Shown piece by piece: positions 1 to 6,551 of a DNA stretch of 8,574 nucleotides (the first letter of the stretch is position 1; each line of letters opens with the position of its first letter). The notes beneath the pieces were generated by a model that was not told the origin of the DNA, ran no database searches, and saw nothing but the letters and a program-made list of their open reading frames with translations. A program made the position numbers and the translations under genes. Source of the stretch: an uncultured Flavobacteriaceae bacterium (GTDB lineage Bacteria > Bacteroidota > Bacteroidia > Flavobacteriales > Flavobacteriaceae); NCBI GenBank assembly GCA_945788155.1, contig CALZKX010000188.1, forward strand, positions 1-8,574, read 5' to 3'.

Positions 1-210
1 GTTGGCTACACAAGTGGCGCTGCAATGCAAGCAATAAAACAACTAAATGAAGAAGGAGAATTTAAAAAAGAAGATAATATTGTAATAATTTTCCCAGATC
101 ATGGATCGCGTTATATGAGCAAAATTTATAGTGACAAATGGATGGAAGAACAAGGCTTCTTAGATAGTAAAAATGAAGCATCCGTAAAAAAGACACAATA
201 CATTAACTAA
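1..210 (+). CDS. C-terminal end of a CBS/cysteine-synthase-type PLP enzyme (partial, possible cysteate synthase)
   Basis: The window opens inside this gene; 69 codons and a TAA stop are visible. The first residues, VGYTSGAA, match the conserved G-x-S-S-G-A segment near the end of fold-type-II PLP enzymes that carry out beta-replacement (cysteine synthase, cystathionine beta-synthase). The later stretch FPDHGSRYMSKIYSDKWM fits the end of the cystathionine beta-synthase catalytic domain, whose human counterpart has the similar PDSVRNYMTKFLSDRWM. The protein ends about 20 residues later, so it has no C-terminal CBS (Bateman) regulatory domain. Annotation pipelines would call it cystathionine beta-synthase or cysteine synthase. 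Because a sulfonolipid-type alpha-oxoamine synthase follows directly, an alternative is a cysteate synthase that uses sulfite. The substrate cannot be judged from this fragment. A strong terminator ends the transcript just after the gene. Confidence 0.88.
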   Translation, partial: VGYTSGAAMQAIKQLNEEGEFKKEDNIVIIFPDHGSRYMSKIYSDKWMEEQGFLDSKNEASVKKTQYIN

Positions 211-230
211 CCAAAATAAATAGCCACAAC

Positions 231-270
231 AACCTGTAATGCTTTTCATACAAGCATTACAGGTTTTTTT
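231..270 (+). terminator. Rho-independent terminator after the CBS-like gene
   Basis: A perfect 14-base inverted repeat (AACCTGTAATGCTT at 231-244, AAGCATTACAGGTT at 252-265) encloses a 7-base loop and runs straight into a T tract that continues to 270. It lies 20 bases after the stop codon. It should end transcription of the upstream gene and separate it from the synthase gene that follows. Confidence 0.93.
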
Positions 271-313
271 ATGTACAAAACATTATAAACATATAGTGCA
301 TAAATTAATTATG

Positions 314-340
314 TTGTGAAGATTAATTTGCATAATTTTG
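314..340 (+). promoter_or_regulatory. Bacteroidota-type promoter of the alpha-oxoamine synthase gene
   Basis: TAATTTTG at 333-340 matches the Bacteroidota -7 consensus TAnnTTTG exactly. A TTG at 314-316 could be the -33 element, but the 16-base spacing is a few bases shorter than usual. Transcription would begin near 346-348, leaving a leader of about 20 bases before the ATG at 368. The position, between a terminator and a start codon, supports the call. Confidence 0.6.
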
Positions 341-367
341 CTGCATCTAACTAAGACTAATAGCTGA

Positions 368-1627
368 ATGAAGGATTTATTTGAAAAGATATATAAAGAC
401 AAAGGACCATTAGGTAAATGGGCTTCACAAGCAGAAGGTTATTTTGTGTTTCCAAAACTGGAAGGACAAATTTCCAATAGGATGAAATTCCAAGGAAAAG
501 ATGTGATAACTTGGAGTATAAATGATTATTTAGGATTGGCCAACCACCCAGAAGTGCGTAAAGTAGATGCCGAAGCTGGAGCTGCTTACGGCTCAGCGTA
601 CCCAATGGGAGCAAGAATGATGTCAGGTCATACAGCACTTCACGAACAATTACAAGAAGAGCTGGCTGCTTTTGTTAATAAAGAGGCTGCCTATTTACTA
701 AACTTTGGTTATCAAGGAATGGTATCAACCATCGACGCTTTAGTTGGAAAGGACGATATTATAGTTTACGATGTTGATGCTCATGCTTGTATTATCGATG
801 GTGTGCGCTTGCACATGGGTAAACGCTTTACATACAAGCACAATGATGTAGAGAGTTTAGAAAAAAACCTAGAACGCGCCACTAAAATGGCCGAACAAAC
901 AGGAGGAGGTATTCTTGTGATTTCTGAAGGTGTGTTTGGTATGCGTGGTGAACAAGGAAGACTAAAAGAGATTGCTGCCCTTAAAAAGAAATTCAACTTT
1001 AGGTTTTTAGTTGATGATGCTCATGGTTTTGGAACCTTAGGTAAAACAGGTGCTGGAGCAGGAGAAGAGCAAGGCGTACAAGATGATATAGATGTATATT
1101 TTGCAACATTTGCCAAATCTATGGCTGCAACAGGAGCTTTTATAGCTGCCGATAAAGAAATAATAGATTATTTAAAATATAACTTGCGTTCGCAAATGTT
1201 TGCTAAATCACTGCAAATGCAATTGGTTGTTGGCGCATTGAAGCGTTTGGATATGCTAAGGTCAATGCCTGAACTTAAAAATAATCTTTGGACCATTGTT
1301 AATGCATTACAATCTGGATTAAAAGAGCGTGGTTTTGATATTGGAACAACACAAAGTTGTGTAACTCCTGTTTTTTTAAATGGTAGTATTCCTGAAGCTA
1401 TGGCTTTAGTTAGAGACTTAAGGGAAAATTATGGAATCTTCTGTTCTATAGTAGTTTATCCTGTGGTACCTAAAGGAATAATTCTGTTACGAATGATACC
1501 AACAGCAACGCATACTTTAGAAGATGTTGAAGTTACTTTAAATGCTTTTTCGGCAATTAGGTCTAGACTTGAAAATGGAACTTATAAACGTTTATCTGCT
1601 GCTGTTGCTGCAGCAATGGGTGAATAA
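368..1627 (+). CDS. AONS/SPT-family alpha-oxoamine synthase, probable cysteate (or serine) C-acyltransferase
   Basis: This 419-residue protein is a complete fold-type-I PLP enzyme of the alpha-oxoamine synthase family, which joins an amino acid to an acyl thioester with loss of CO2. Visible hallmarks are His139 in DAHACIIDG (stacks on PLP), the cofactor-contacting Asp216 and His219 in VDDAHGFGTLGK, and the Schiff-base lysine Lys250 in TFAKSMAATGAF. Family members are near 400 residues, so it is full length. The start is firm: a TGA stop lies in frame at 365-367, directly before the ATG. Family members make 8-amino-7-oxononanoate, aminoketobutyrate, ketosphinganine or, in Bacteroidota, 3-ketocapnine from cysteate. 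No biotin or threonine genes lie nearby. The CBS-like gene upstream and the large GNAT gene downstream favour a lipid role (sulfonolipid or sphingolipid base). The choice of cysteate over serine is inference. The gene has its own promoter and terminator, so it is probably transcribed alone. Confidence 0.93.
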   Translation: MKDLFEKIYKDKGPLGKWASQAEGYFVFPKLEGQISNRMKFQGKDVITWSINDYLGLANHPEVRKVDAEAGAAYGSAYPMGARMMSGHTALHEQLQEELAAFVNKEAAYLLNFGYQGMVSTIDALVGKDDIIVYDVDAHACIIDGVRLHMGKRFTYKHNDVESLEKNLERATKMAEQTGGGILVISEGVFGMRGEQGRLKEIAALKKKFNFRFLVDDAHGFGTLGKTGAGAGEEQGVQDDIDVYFATFAKSMAATGAFIAADKEIIDYLKYNLRSQMFAKSLQMQLVVGALKRLDMLRSMPELKNNLWTIVNALQSGLKERGFDIGTTQSCVTPVFLNGSIPEAMALVRDLRENYGIFCSIVVYPVVPKGIILLRMIPTATHTLEDVEVTLNAFSAIRSRLENGTYKRLSAAVAAAMGE

Positions 1628-1643
1628 TGATATAATTTTACAT

Positions 1644-1679
1644 AAAAAAGAGCTGCTATTTTTTAGTGGTTCTTTTTTT
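1644..1679 (+). terminator. Terminator of the synthase gene, overlapping the stop codon of the convergent GNAT gene
   Basis: The arms 1644-1658 (AAAAAAGAGCTGCTA) and 1664-1678 (TAGTGGTTCTTTTTT) pair over 15 positions around a 5-base T loop and end in a T run. Three of the pairs are G-U wobbles in the plus-strand RNA. In the minus-strand RNA the same positions become A-C mismatches, so the hairpin should be stronger for the plus-strand synthase transcript. The A tract would still give a U run to the minus-strand transcript. The structure covers the TAA stop of the minus-strand gene (1678-1680). Confidence 0.8.
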
Positions 1680-2799
1680 ATGCGATATCCTTAACGTAAG
1701 TACAGCGTCTTTTAAAAATTTTTGGGTTAAAATTTTTCCATAGCTTTTGTATGGCAACATTATCATCAAGCTCTGGACCACGAATACACATGGTAATTCC
1801 TTTTTTGCTAAAGGTTTTATAAAATTCCTCAAAAATAATGGCAGTAATGCCCTTGTTTTGGTATTCAGGCAAAACGCCAATTAAATAGAAGGTTACCGTT
1901 TTACTTTGTTTTTTTGCATGTAATAAGTGTTTAAAGCCAAAAGGCCATAGCTTACCTTTCATTTTTTGTAAAGCTTCGGCGTATGAAGGTGTTACAATTC
2001 CAAAACCTATAAGGTTGTTATCTTTGTCTAAAACAAATTTCACATACTCCGGATTTAAGAAGCCAATAAATTTCTTTTTAAAGTATTCTCGTTGCGCATC
2101 ATTTATATCCACAAAAGAAGATAGTACAGAGTGTGATTTGGTAAATACTTCAAACATTTGGCTAGTATATGGCAAAATTTCTTTGTTACTAGTAAAATTT
2201 AAGGCCTTTAATTGGTACCTTTTTTTTACAAGCTCCTGAATTCTTGAAAAATACTTAGGTTTAATATCTTCAAAACGCATTTTGTTTTCAGAGTAGCCTT
2301 TTCCAAATTTAAAACCCAAAGACTCTAAATGCGTAACATAATAAGGATGGTTTTCCCATGTGATCATGCTCCCAATATGGTCGAAACCCTCATATACAAC
2401 ACCTACTTTATCCAAATTCGAAAACCCTATTGGACCTTCCATAAACTCCAAGTTATTATCTTTTCCAATCTCTGTAACCTTATTTAATAGGGCTTTAGAT
2501 ACTTCTATATCATCAATCATATCAAACCAGCCAAAGCGTACTTTTTTGATGCCTTGCTCATTTACTTCAATCCAATTAATTAAAGCAGCTATGCGACCAA
2601 CAATGTTGCCATTTTTGTAAGCTAAGAAAAAGCGACCATCTGCATCTTGAAAAACAGGATTGATGTTTTTATCGAATGTTCTTAATTCTTCGCTAATAAT
2701 GGGAGGAACCCAAGAGCTTGAGTTTTTATAGAGTGAAAACGGAAATTTTACAAATTTCTTTAAATCTTTTTTAGAGAGTACTTCTTTAATTTCGATCAT
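1678..2799 (-). CDS. Large two-lobed GNAT-family acyltransferase, candidate N-acyltransferase for a long-chain base
   Basis: The 373-residue protein appears to contain two GNAT-like lobes. The N-terminal half has a WVPP motif at 30-33, a strand pair RFFLAYKNGNIVGRIAA at 56-72, FGWFD at 89-93 and EGPIGFSNLD at 121-130. The C-terminal half has KFVLDKDNNLIGFGIV (254-269) and the acyl-CoA-binding type loop VLPEYQNKGITA (309-320). These features recall a family of 370-390 residue GNAT proteins common in Bacteroidota and Alphaproteobacteria, which from memory includes the Caulobacter ceramide synthase bCerS. No signal peptide or membrane segment is evident, so it is probably cytoplasmic. The ATG is the first in frame after a TAG at 2806-2808. 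It lies 12 bases after the beta-barrel gene and is probably co-transcribed with it. It faces the synthase gene. N-acylation of capnine or a sphingoid base is a context-based guess; the GNAT assignment is stronger. Confidence 0.82.
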   Translation of the reverse strand: MIEIKEVLSKKDLKKFVKFPFSLYKNSSSWVPPIISEELRTFDKNINPVFQDADGRFFLAYKNGNIVGRIAALINWIEVNEQGIKKVRFGWFDMIDDIEVSKALLNKVTEIGKDNNLEFMEGPIGFSNLDKVGVVYEGFDHIGSMITWENHPYYVTHLESLGFKFGKGYSENKMRFEDIKPKYFSRIQELVKKRYQLKALNFTSNKEILPYTSQMFEVFTKSHSVLSSFVDINDAQREYFKKKFIGFLNPEYVKFVLDKDNNLIGFGIVTPSYAEALQKMKGKLWPFGFKHLLHAKKQSKTVTFYLIGVLPEYQNKGITAIIFEEFYKTFSKKGITMCIRGPELDDNVAIQKLWKNFNPKIFKRRCTYVKDIA

Positions 2800-2811
2800 A
2801 AAATGCTATTC

Positions 2812-3696
2812 CTATTGCTCTTTATCTCTATGGAAATCCAAACGATACGAAGCACCAAAATTTACACTAAACACAGAAGGTGTGTCTTTTGTATTGAATG
2901 TTAGAGCTGTATCTAGTTGAAAATCCTTTCCAAATAAATATGCGCCTCCAAATCTAAACAAATTATCGGCATAAAAATCACTTTTTATACCTTGAGTTTC
3001 TGCAAATATGACCCATTTTGGGCTAAATGAGTGCGTTAATGTTAAAATATACTGAAAATCAGATTGATCTGTACCAATGCGCTCTTTTATAAAATTGGTT
3101 ACAAAAACCCATCCTCCAGCAAAATTATTTTGTGTGGCAATCATTACTCTTGGGCTAATACCTTCAATACCTGGAGCAGTATAAGGGTTGTTTTTTGAAT
3201 CGTAGTTTATACCAGCTCCTAAGGCTATTGCAGGAATTAACGATTTCCATTTAAATTTTTTGTTAGCATGGTAACTGTATAGGTTTGGTTTGTCTTCTTC
3301 TGCATTTCTATTTGGGTCAAAAAACATGTACTTAGCACCAATTACTAAACTTTTAAAATTTGCTCTATTTTGTTCTGAGCTTAAAGAGGTTATATACTTT
3401 TTAGTATCGTTCTGGTAAGTGCCTTCAATATTTAGCTCCAACGCTTCAAATAGTAATCCATAGCGCACAGCAAAATCGGCTCCAAATCCCGAAATTTCGT
3501 ACTGTGTTGCTGGTGTGCGTTTTTCATTAATAATATAAGGACCAATTTCAAATTGCGCTACGTTTGTTCCAACAGAAAAGGCACTTCGTGAGACTCCTGG
3601 ACGATTGGAATTAATAACTTCGGTGTATTGCCCAAACATATTTAGGGACAAAATGAGGCAAATAGCTAAGAATAAATAGGTTTTTGTTGATGTCAT
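2812..3696 (-). CDS. Outer-membrane beta-barrel protein, 'transporter' (phenol MetA-like) family
   Basis: From the ATG at 3696 the protein has 294 residues. It opens with a signal peptide (MTSTKTYLFLAICLILSLNMFGQ, split as a basic start, a hydrophobic core of about 15 residues and FGQ near the cleavage site). The mature part starts with a NSNRPGVSRSAFSVG segment and continues as alternating, aromatic-rich strands typical of a barrel, ending in SVNFGASYRLDF close to the C terminus. This pattern fits the Bacteroidota proteins annotated as transporters of the MetA-pathway-of-phenol-degradation family; the real substrate is unknown. A longer reading frame begins at a TTG at 3717, but that codon lies inside the likely -7 box, so the ATG at 3696 is preferred. 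The GNAT gene follows after 12 bases, suggesting a two-gene operon. A link between the barrel and lipid synthesis is possible but not shown. Confidence 0.82.
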   Translation of the reverse strand: MTSTKTYLFLAICLILSLNMFGQYTEVINSNRPGVSRSAFSVGTNVAQFEIGPYIINEKRTPATQYEISGFGADFAVRYGLLFEALELNIEGTYQNDTKKYITSLSSEQNRANFKSLVIGAKYMFFDPNRNAEEDKPNLYSYHANKKFKWKSLIPAIALGAGINYDSKNNPYTAPGIEGISPRVMIATQNNFAGGWVFVTNFIKERIGTDQSDFQYILTLTHSFSPKWVIFAETQGIKSDFYADNLFRFGGAYLFGKDFQLDTALTFNTKDTPSVFSVNFGASYRLDFHRDKEQ

Positions 3697-3714
3697 AATC
3701 GATTTGTTAATTAC

Positions 3715-3722
3715 CAAATATA
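3715..3722 (-). promoter_or_regulatory. -7 box of the beta-barrel/GNAT operon
   Basis: On the minus strand, positions 3722 to 3715 read TATATTTG, an exact TAnnTTTG match. It lies 18 bases before the ATG at 3696, which implies a leader of about 10-12 bases. No convincing -33 TTG is seen; the upstream DNA is a run of A and T that might act as an UP-like element. Confidence 0.55.
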
Positions 3723-3776
3723 TAGATTTTATTATTTTTTTATGAAGTTAAAACGGATTTTAAATTGGAAGAATTG

Positions 3777-3784
3777 TATTTTTG
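3777..3784 (+). promoter_or_regulatory. -7 box of the DUF4834-yfhO-glycosyltransferase operon
   Basis: TATTTTTG matches TAnnTTTG and ends 15 bases before the ATG at 3800, so the leader would be under about 12 bases. No TTG is found at the usual -33 distance. The box is divergent from the one at 3715-3722, and both promoters share the AT-rich spacer of about 55 bases between them. Confidence 0.5.
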
Positions 3785-3799
3785 AATAAATTTTAATTC

Positions 3800-4081
3800 A
3801 TGTTGCAGTACGCTTCACTTATTGGTTTTTTAAGAACCATTTTAATAATACTACTTATTTGGTACGGAATAAAAATAGTATCTAGAATTTTTGCTCCTGT
3901 ATTAATGCGCTATGTTGCTAAAAAAGCCGAAAAGAAATTTGGAGGGCAATTTAACCAATACCAACAGCCTAAAGAAGCTAAAAAGAAAGAAGGCGAAATT
4001 TCTATAGATAAAATGCCAAATGAAAAAAGTTCTTCAAATAAAAATGTGGGCGAATATGTAGATTACGAAGAAATTGATTAA
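3800..4081 (+). CDS. Small membrane-anchored DUF4834-family protein
   Basis: This 93-residue protein has one hydrophobic segment at about residues 5-33 (IGFLRTILIILLIWYGIKIV and the stretch after it), followed by a basic, lysine-rich hydrophilic tail and an acidic end, GEYVDYEEID. This matches the small Bacteroidota family DUF4834, whose function is unknown. The lysine and arginine residues right after the membrane segment suggest that the tail faces the cytoplasm. The ATG is the first start after an in-frame TAA at 3794-3796. The yfhO gene follows after 31 bases without a terminator, so the two are probably co-transcribed. The tail looks disordered and could be a protein-binding segment, for example for the large membrane protein encoded next; that is speculation. 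Confidence 0.85.
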   Translation: MLQYASLIGFLRTILIILLIWYGIKIVSRIFAPVLMRYVAKKAEKKFGGQFNQYQQPKEAKKKEGEISIDKMPNEKSSSNKNVGEYVDYEEID

Positions 4082-4112
4082 TTTTCTACAAATATTTTTA
4101 CTGAATTAATCC

Positions 4113-6551
4113 ATGAATTTTTCTTTTAAAAAAATCTTACCGCACATACTTGTTCTTTTATCGTTTGTGGTAGCTTCCCTAATCTATTTTAGCCCAGTTC
4201 TTCAAGGAAAGCAAATATTCCAGAGCGATATTATGCAATACACAGGAATGGCTAAGCAACAAAACGATTTTAGAAAGGCTACAGGTCAAGAAACCTATTG
4301 GACCAATAGCGCGTTTGGAGGCATGCCTACTTATCAATTAGGTGCAAGGTACCCACATAATTATATTAAAAAGCTGGATTTAACATTGCGATTTTTGCCA
4401 AGACCAGCAGATTATTTATTTCTTTATTTTTTAGGGTTTTATATTTTACTTTTAGTGTTAAAAGTCGACTTTAAGCTAGCTGCGTTAGGTGCTTTAGCCT
4501 TTGGGTTTTCAACCTATTTAATAATTCTACTTGGTGTTGGACATAACAGTAAAGCACATGCAATTGCTTATATGCCTTTGGTGTTATCTGGGATATTGCT
4601 CACTTTTCAACGTAAATACATATTTGGGTTTTTGTTAACCGTAATTGCCATGGCACTGGAAATTGTGGCAAATCACTTTCAAATGACCTATTATTTACTC
4701 TTATTGGTTATTGTTTTAGGAATTGCTTATTTAATCGATGCTTATAGAAAACAACAATTGCCGCATTTTTTTAAATCTGTTGGAATTTTAACAGTTGCTG
4801 TAATTCTATCTATTGGGTTAAATGCTACCAACATTATGGCAACCCAAGAGTATGTTGGGGAAAGTTATAGAGGTAAAAGTGAATTAACCATAAACCCTAA
4901 TGGATCTCCAAAAGAAGTTACTAATGGTTTAGATAAAGAATATATCACAGAGTATAGTTATGGTATTTGGGAAAGTTTCAACCTATTTATTCCTCGATTT
5001 ATGGGAGGAGGGAGTGGAGATTCGTTTGAAAAAGATTCAAAAACATATAATGCTTTTATTAATATTGGAGCAAGTCCAGTTCAAGCACTTCAAGAAGCAA
5101 GAAGAGCTCCTGCATATTGGGGAGATCAACCCATTGTTGAGGCGCCAGCTTATGTAGGTGCAGTCATTATCTTTTTGTTTGTTTTAGGACTGTTTTTAGT
5201 AAAAGGACGTTTAAAATGGTGGTTAGTTGGAGGTGTAATTTTGTCGTGGCTATTATCATTAGGAAAGAATTTTGGATTGCTAACCGATCTGTTTATAGAC
5301 TATGTACCACTTTATAATAAGTTTAGAGCTGTAAGTTCTATTCAAGTAATATTAGAGTTGTGTATTCCTGTATTAGGTATTTTTGCACTCGTTAGATTGT
5401 TTAACGACTTTGAGAAAAAAGAGGCAAAGCTTAAAGTTTTAAAATATGCAACGGCTATTACAGGTGGATTGGCTGTCTTGTTTTTACTGTTTAAAGGAAG
5501 TCTTTTTGATTTTACTAGTCAATATGATAGTTCATACGTAAATGCTTATGGTGATGCTATTGCAGATGCCATGAGAGAAGATAGAAAAGCCATTTTTAAT
5601 GCTGATACTATTCGGTCGTTGATTCTAGTATTGCTTTCAGCTAGTGTTATTTGGTTGTTTTTAAAAGAAAAACTATCCCAGAAACTTGTAGTGATTGCAT
5701 TTACCGTATTAATTGTGATAGATTTAGTAGGTGTTGATAGACGCTATGTAAATAATGACGATTTCGTCTCTGCTATTCAAGTGCAAAAACCATATCAAGC
5801 CAATGCAGCCGACCAAGAAATTCAAAAAGACAACTCGCATTATAGAGTGTACGATTTAACCACTGGAAACACGAAACCTTCGTACTTCCATAATTCTTTA
5901 AATGGCTATACAGCTGCACGTATGAAACGATTTAATGAGCTCTTCGATTTTTACATTAGAAGAAATCATTTGGAAGTACTTAATATGTTAAACACTAAAT
6001 ATATTATCGCTCCAGCCGAAAATGGTCAACCACAAGTATTCACAAATACTGATGCTAATGGAAATGCTTGGTTTATTGGTTCTTTTAAAGCCGTAGACAC
6101 AGCAAATAAAGAAATACTTGCGTTAGATAGCTTAAACACAAAGCATAAAGCGGTTCTAAACAAATCCCAATTTGATTTGGCTTCAAATACAACATATCAA
6201 GTAGATTCACTAGCAAATATAAAGTTGGTAGATTACAAACCAAACTATTTAAAGTATGAATCAAGCAACACCAATAATGGTTTTGCAGTTTTCTCCGAGA
6301 ATTATTACCAACAAGGTTGGCAAGCCTATATCGATGGGGAAGAAGCACCTCATATTCGTGTAAATTATGTGTTAAGAGGTATGGAGATTCCTTCAGGGAA
6401 TCACGCCATTGAATTTAAGTTTGAACCACAAGTTGTAAAAACAGGAAGTACCATAGCCCTAGGAACGAGCTTAGTAGTTGTGCTACTATTATTGGGAGGA
6501 TTATTTTACCAGATTAAGAAAGAAAATGTAAACACGACCACAAGTGCGTAA
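4113..6551 (+). CDS. YfhO-family polytopic membrane protein (GT-C-like)
   Basis: This 812-residue protein has a first membrane helix at about 10-30, a loop with SDIMQY (Asp39) and many more hydrophobic segments between about 100 and 540. A soluble region follows at about 545-775 (containing NGYTAARMKRFNEL and LNMLNTKYIIAP), with a final helix at about 778-798. This layout, with GVGHNSKAHAIAYMPLVL at 141-158 and a C-terminal ENYYQQGWQAYIDG segment, is typical of Bacteroidota YfhO proteins. In Firmicutes, YfhO/GtlB proteins transfer sugars from polyprenyl-phosphate carriers onto teichoic acids outside the membrane. Bacteroidota lack those polymers, so the acceptor here is unknown. An acidic residue in the first outer loop, as Asp39 would be, is the usual catalytic position in GT-C enzymes. 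An in-frame TAA at 4107-4109 supports the ATG. The last eight bases overlap the next gene. Confidence 0.92.
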   Translation: MNFSFKKILPHILVLLSFVVASLIYFSPVLQGKQIFQSDIMQYTGMAKQQNDFRKATGQETYWTNSAFGGMPTYQLGARYPHNYIKKLDLTLRFLPRPADYLFLYFLGFYILLLVLKVDFKLAALGALAFGFSTYLIILLGVGHNSKAHAIAYMPLVLSGILLTFQRKYIFGFLLTVIAMALEIVANHFQMTYYLLLLVIVLGIAYLIDAYRKQQLPHFFKSVGILTVAVILSIGLNATNIMATQEYVGESYRGKSELTINPNGSPKEVTNGLDKEYITEYSYGIWESFNLFIPRFMGGGSGDSFEKDSKTYNAFINIGASPVQALQEARRAPAYWGDQPIVEAPAYVGAVIIFLFVLGLFLVKGRLKWWLVGGVILSWLLSLGKNFGLLTDLFIDYVPLYNKFRAVSSIQVILELCIPVLGIFALVRLFNDFEKKEAKLKVLKYATAITGGLAVLFLLFKGSLFDFTSQYDSSYVNAYGDAIADAMREDRKAIFNADTIRSLILVLLSASVIWLFLKEKLSQKLVVIAFTVLIVIDLVGVDRRYVNNDDFVSAIQVQKPYQANAADQEIQKDNSHYRVYDLTTGNTKPSYFHNSLNGYTAARMKRFNELFDFYIRRNHLEVLNMLNTKYIIAPAENGQPQVFTNTDANGNAWFIGSFKAVDTANKEILALDSLNTKHKAVLNKSQFDLASNTTYQVDSLANIKLVDYKPNYLKYESSNTNNGFAVFSENYYQQGWQAYIDGEEAPHIRVNYVLRGMEIPSGNHAIEFKFEPQVVKTGSTIALGTSLVVVLLLLGGLFYQIKKENVNTTTSA

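Noticed and set aside
321..330. GATTAATTTG as an alternative -7 box before the synthase gene
   Set aside because: It lacks one T of the TAnnTTTG pattern, while the neighbouring 333-340 sequence matches fully.
357..996. Minus-strand open frames of 93 and 71 codons opposite the synthase gene
   Set aside because: Both are shadows of a continuous, well-conserved PLP enzyme; the first would also run through the synthase start region.
1605..1616. Perfect 12-base palindrome TTGCTGCAGCAA near the end of the synthase gene
   Set aside because: It lies in codons for an alanine-rich tail (VAAAM), where GCT and GCA codons produce it by chance; no second copy or promoter is nearby.
1656..1880. 74-codon minus-strand open frame over the end of the GNAT gene
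   Set aside because: It lies in another frame of a well-supported gene, has no family resemblance and no promoter.
2015..2620. Plus-strand open frames of 74 and 86 codons opposite the GNAT gene
   Set aside because: They are antisense to a gene with clear motifs and have no recognisable protein features.
6085..6348. 87-codon minus-strand frame inside yfhO
   Set aside because: Its leucine-rich composition comes from the complement of the yfhO coding strand; yfhO is continuous across it.
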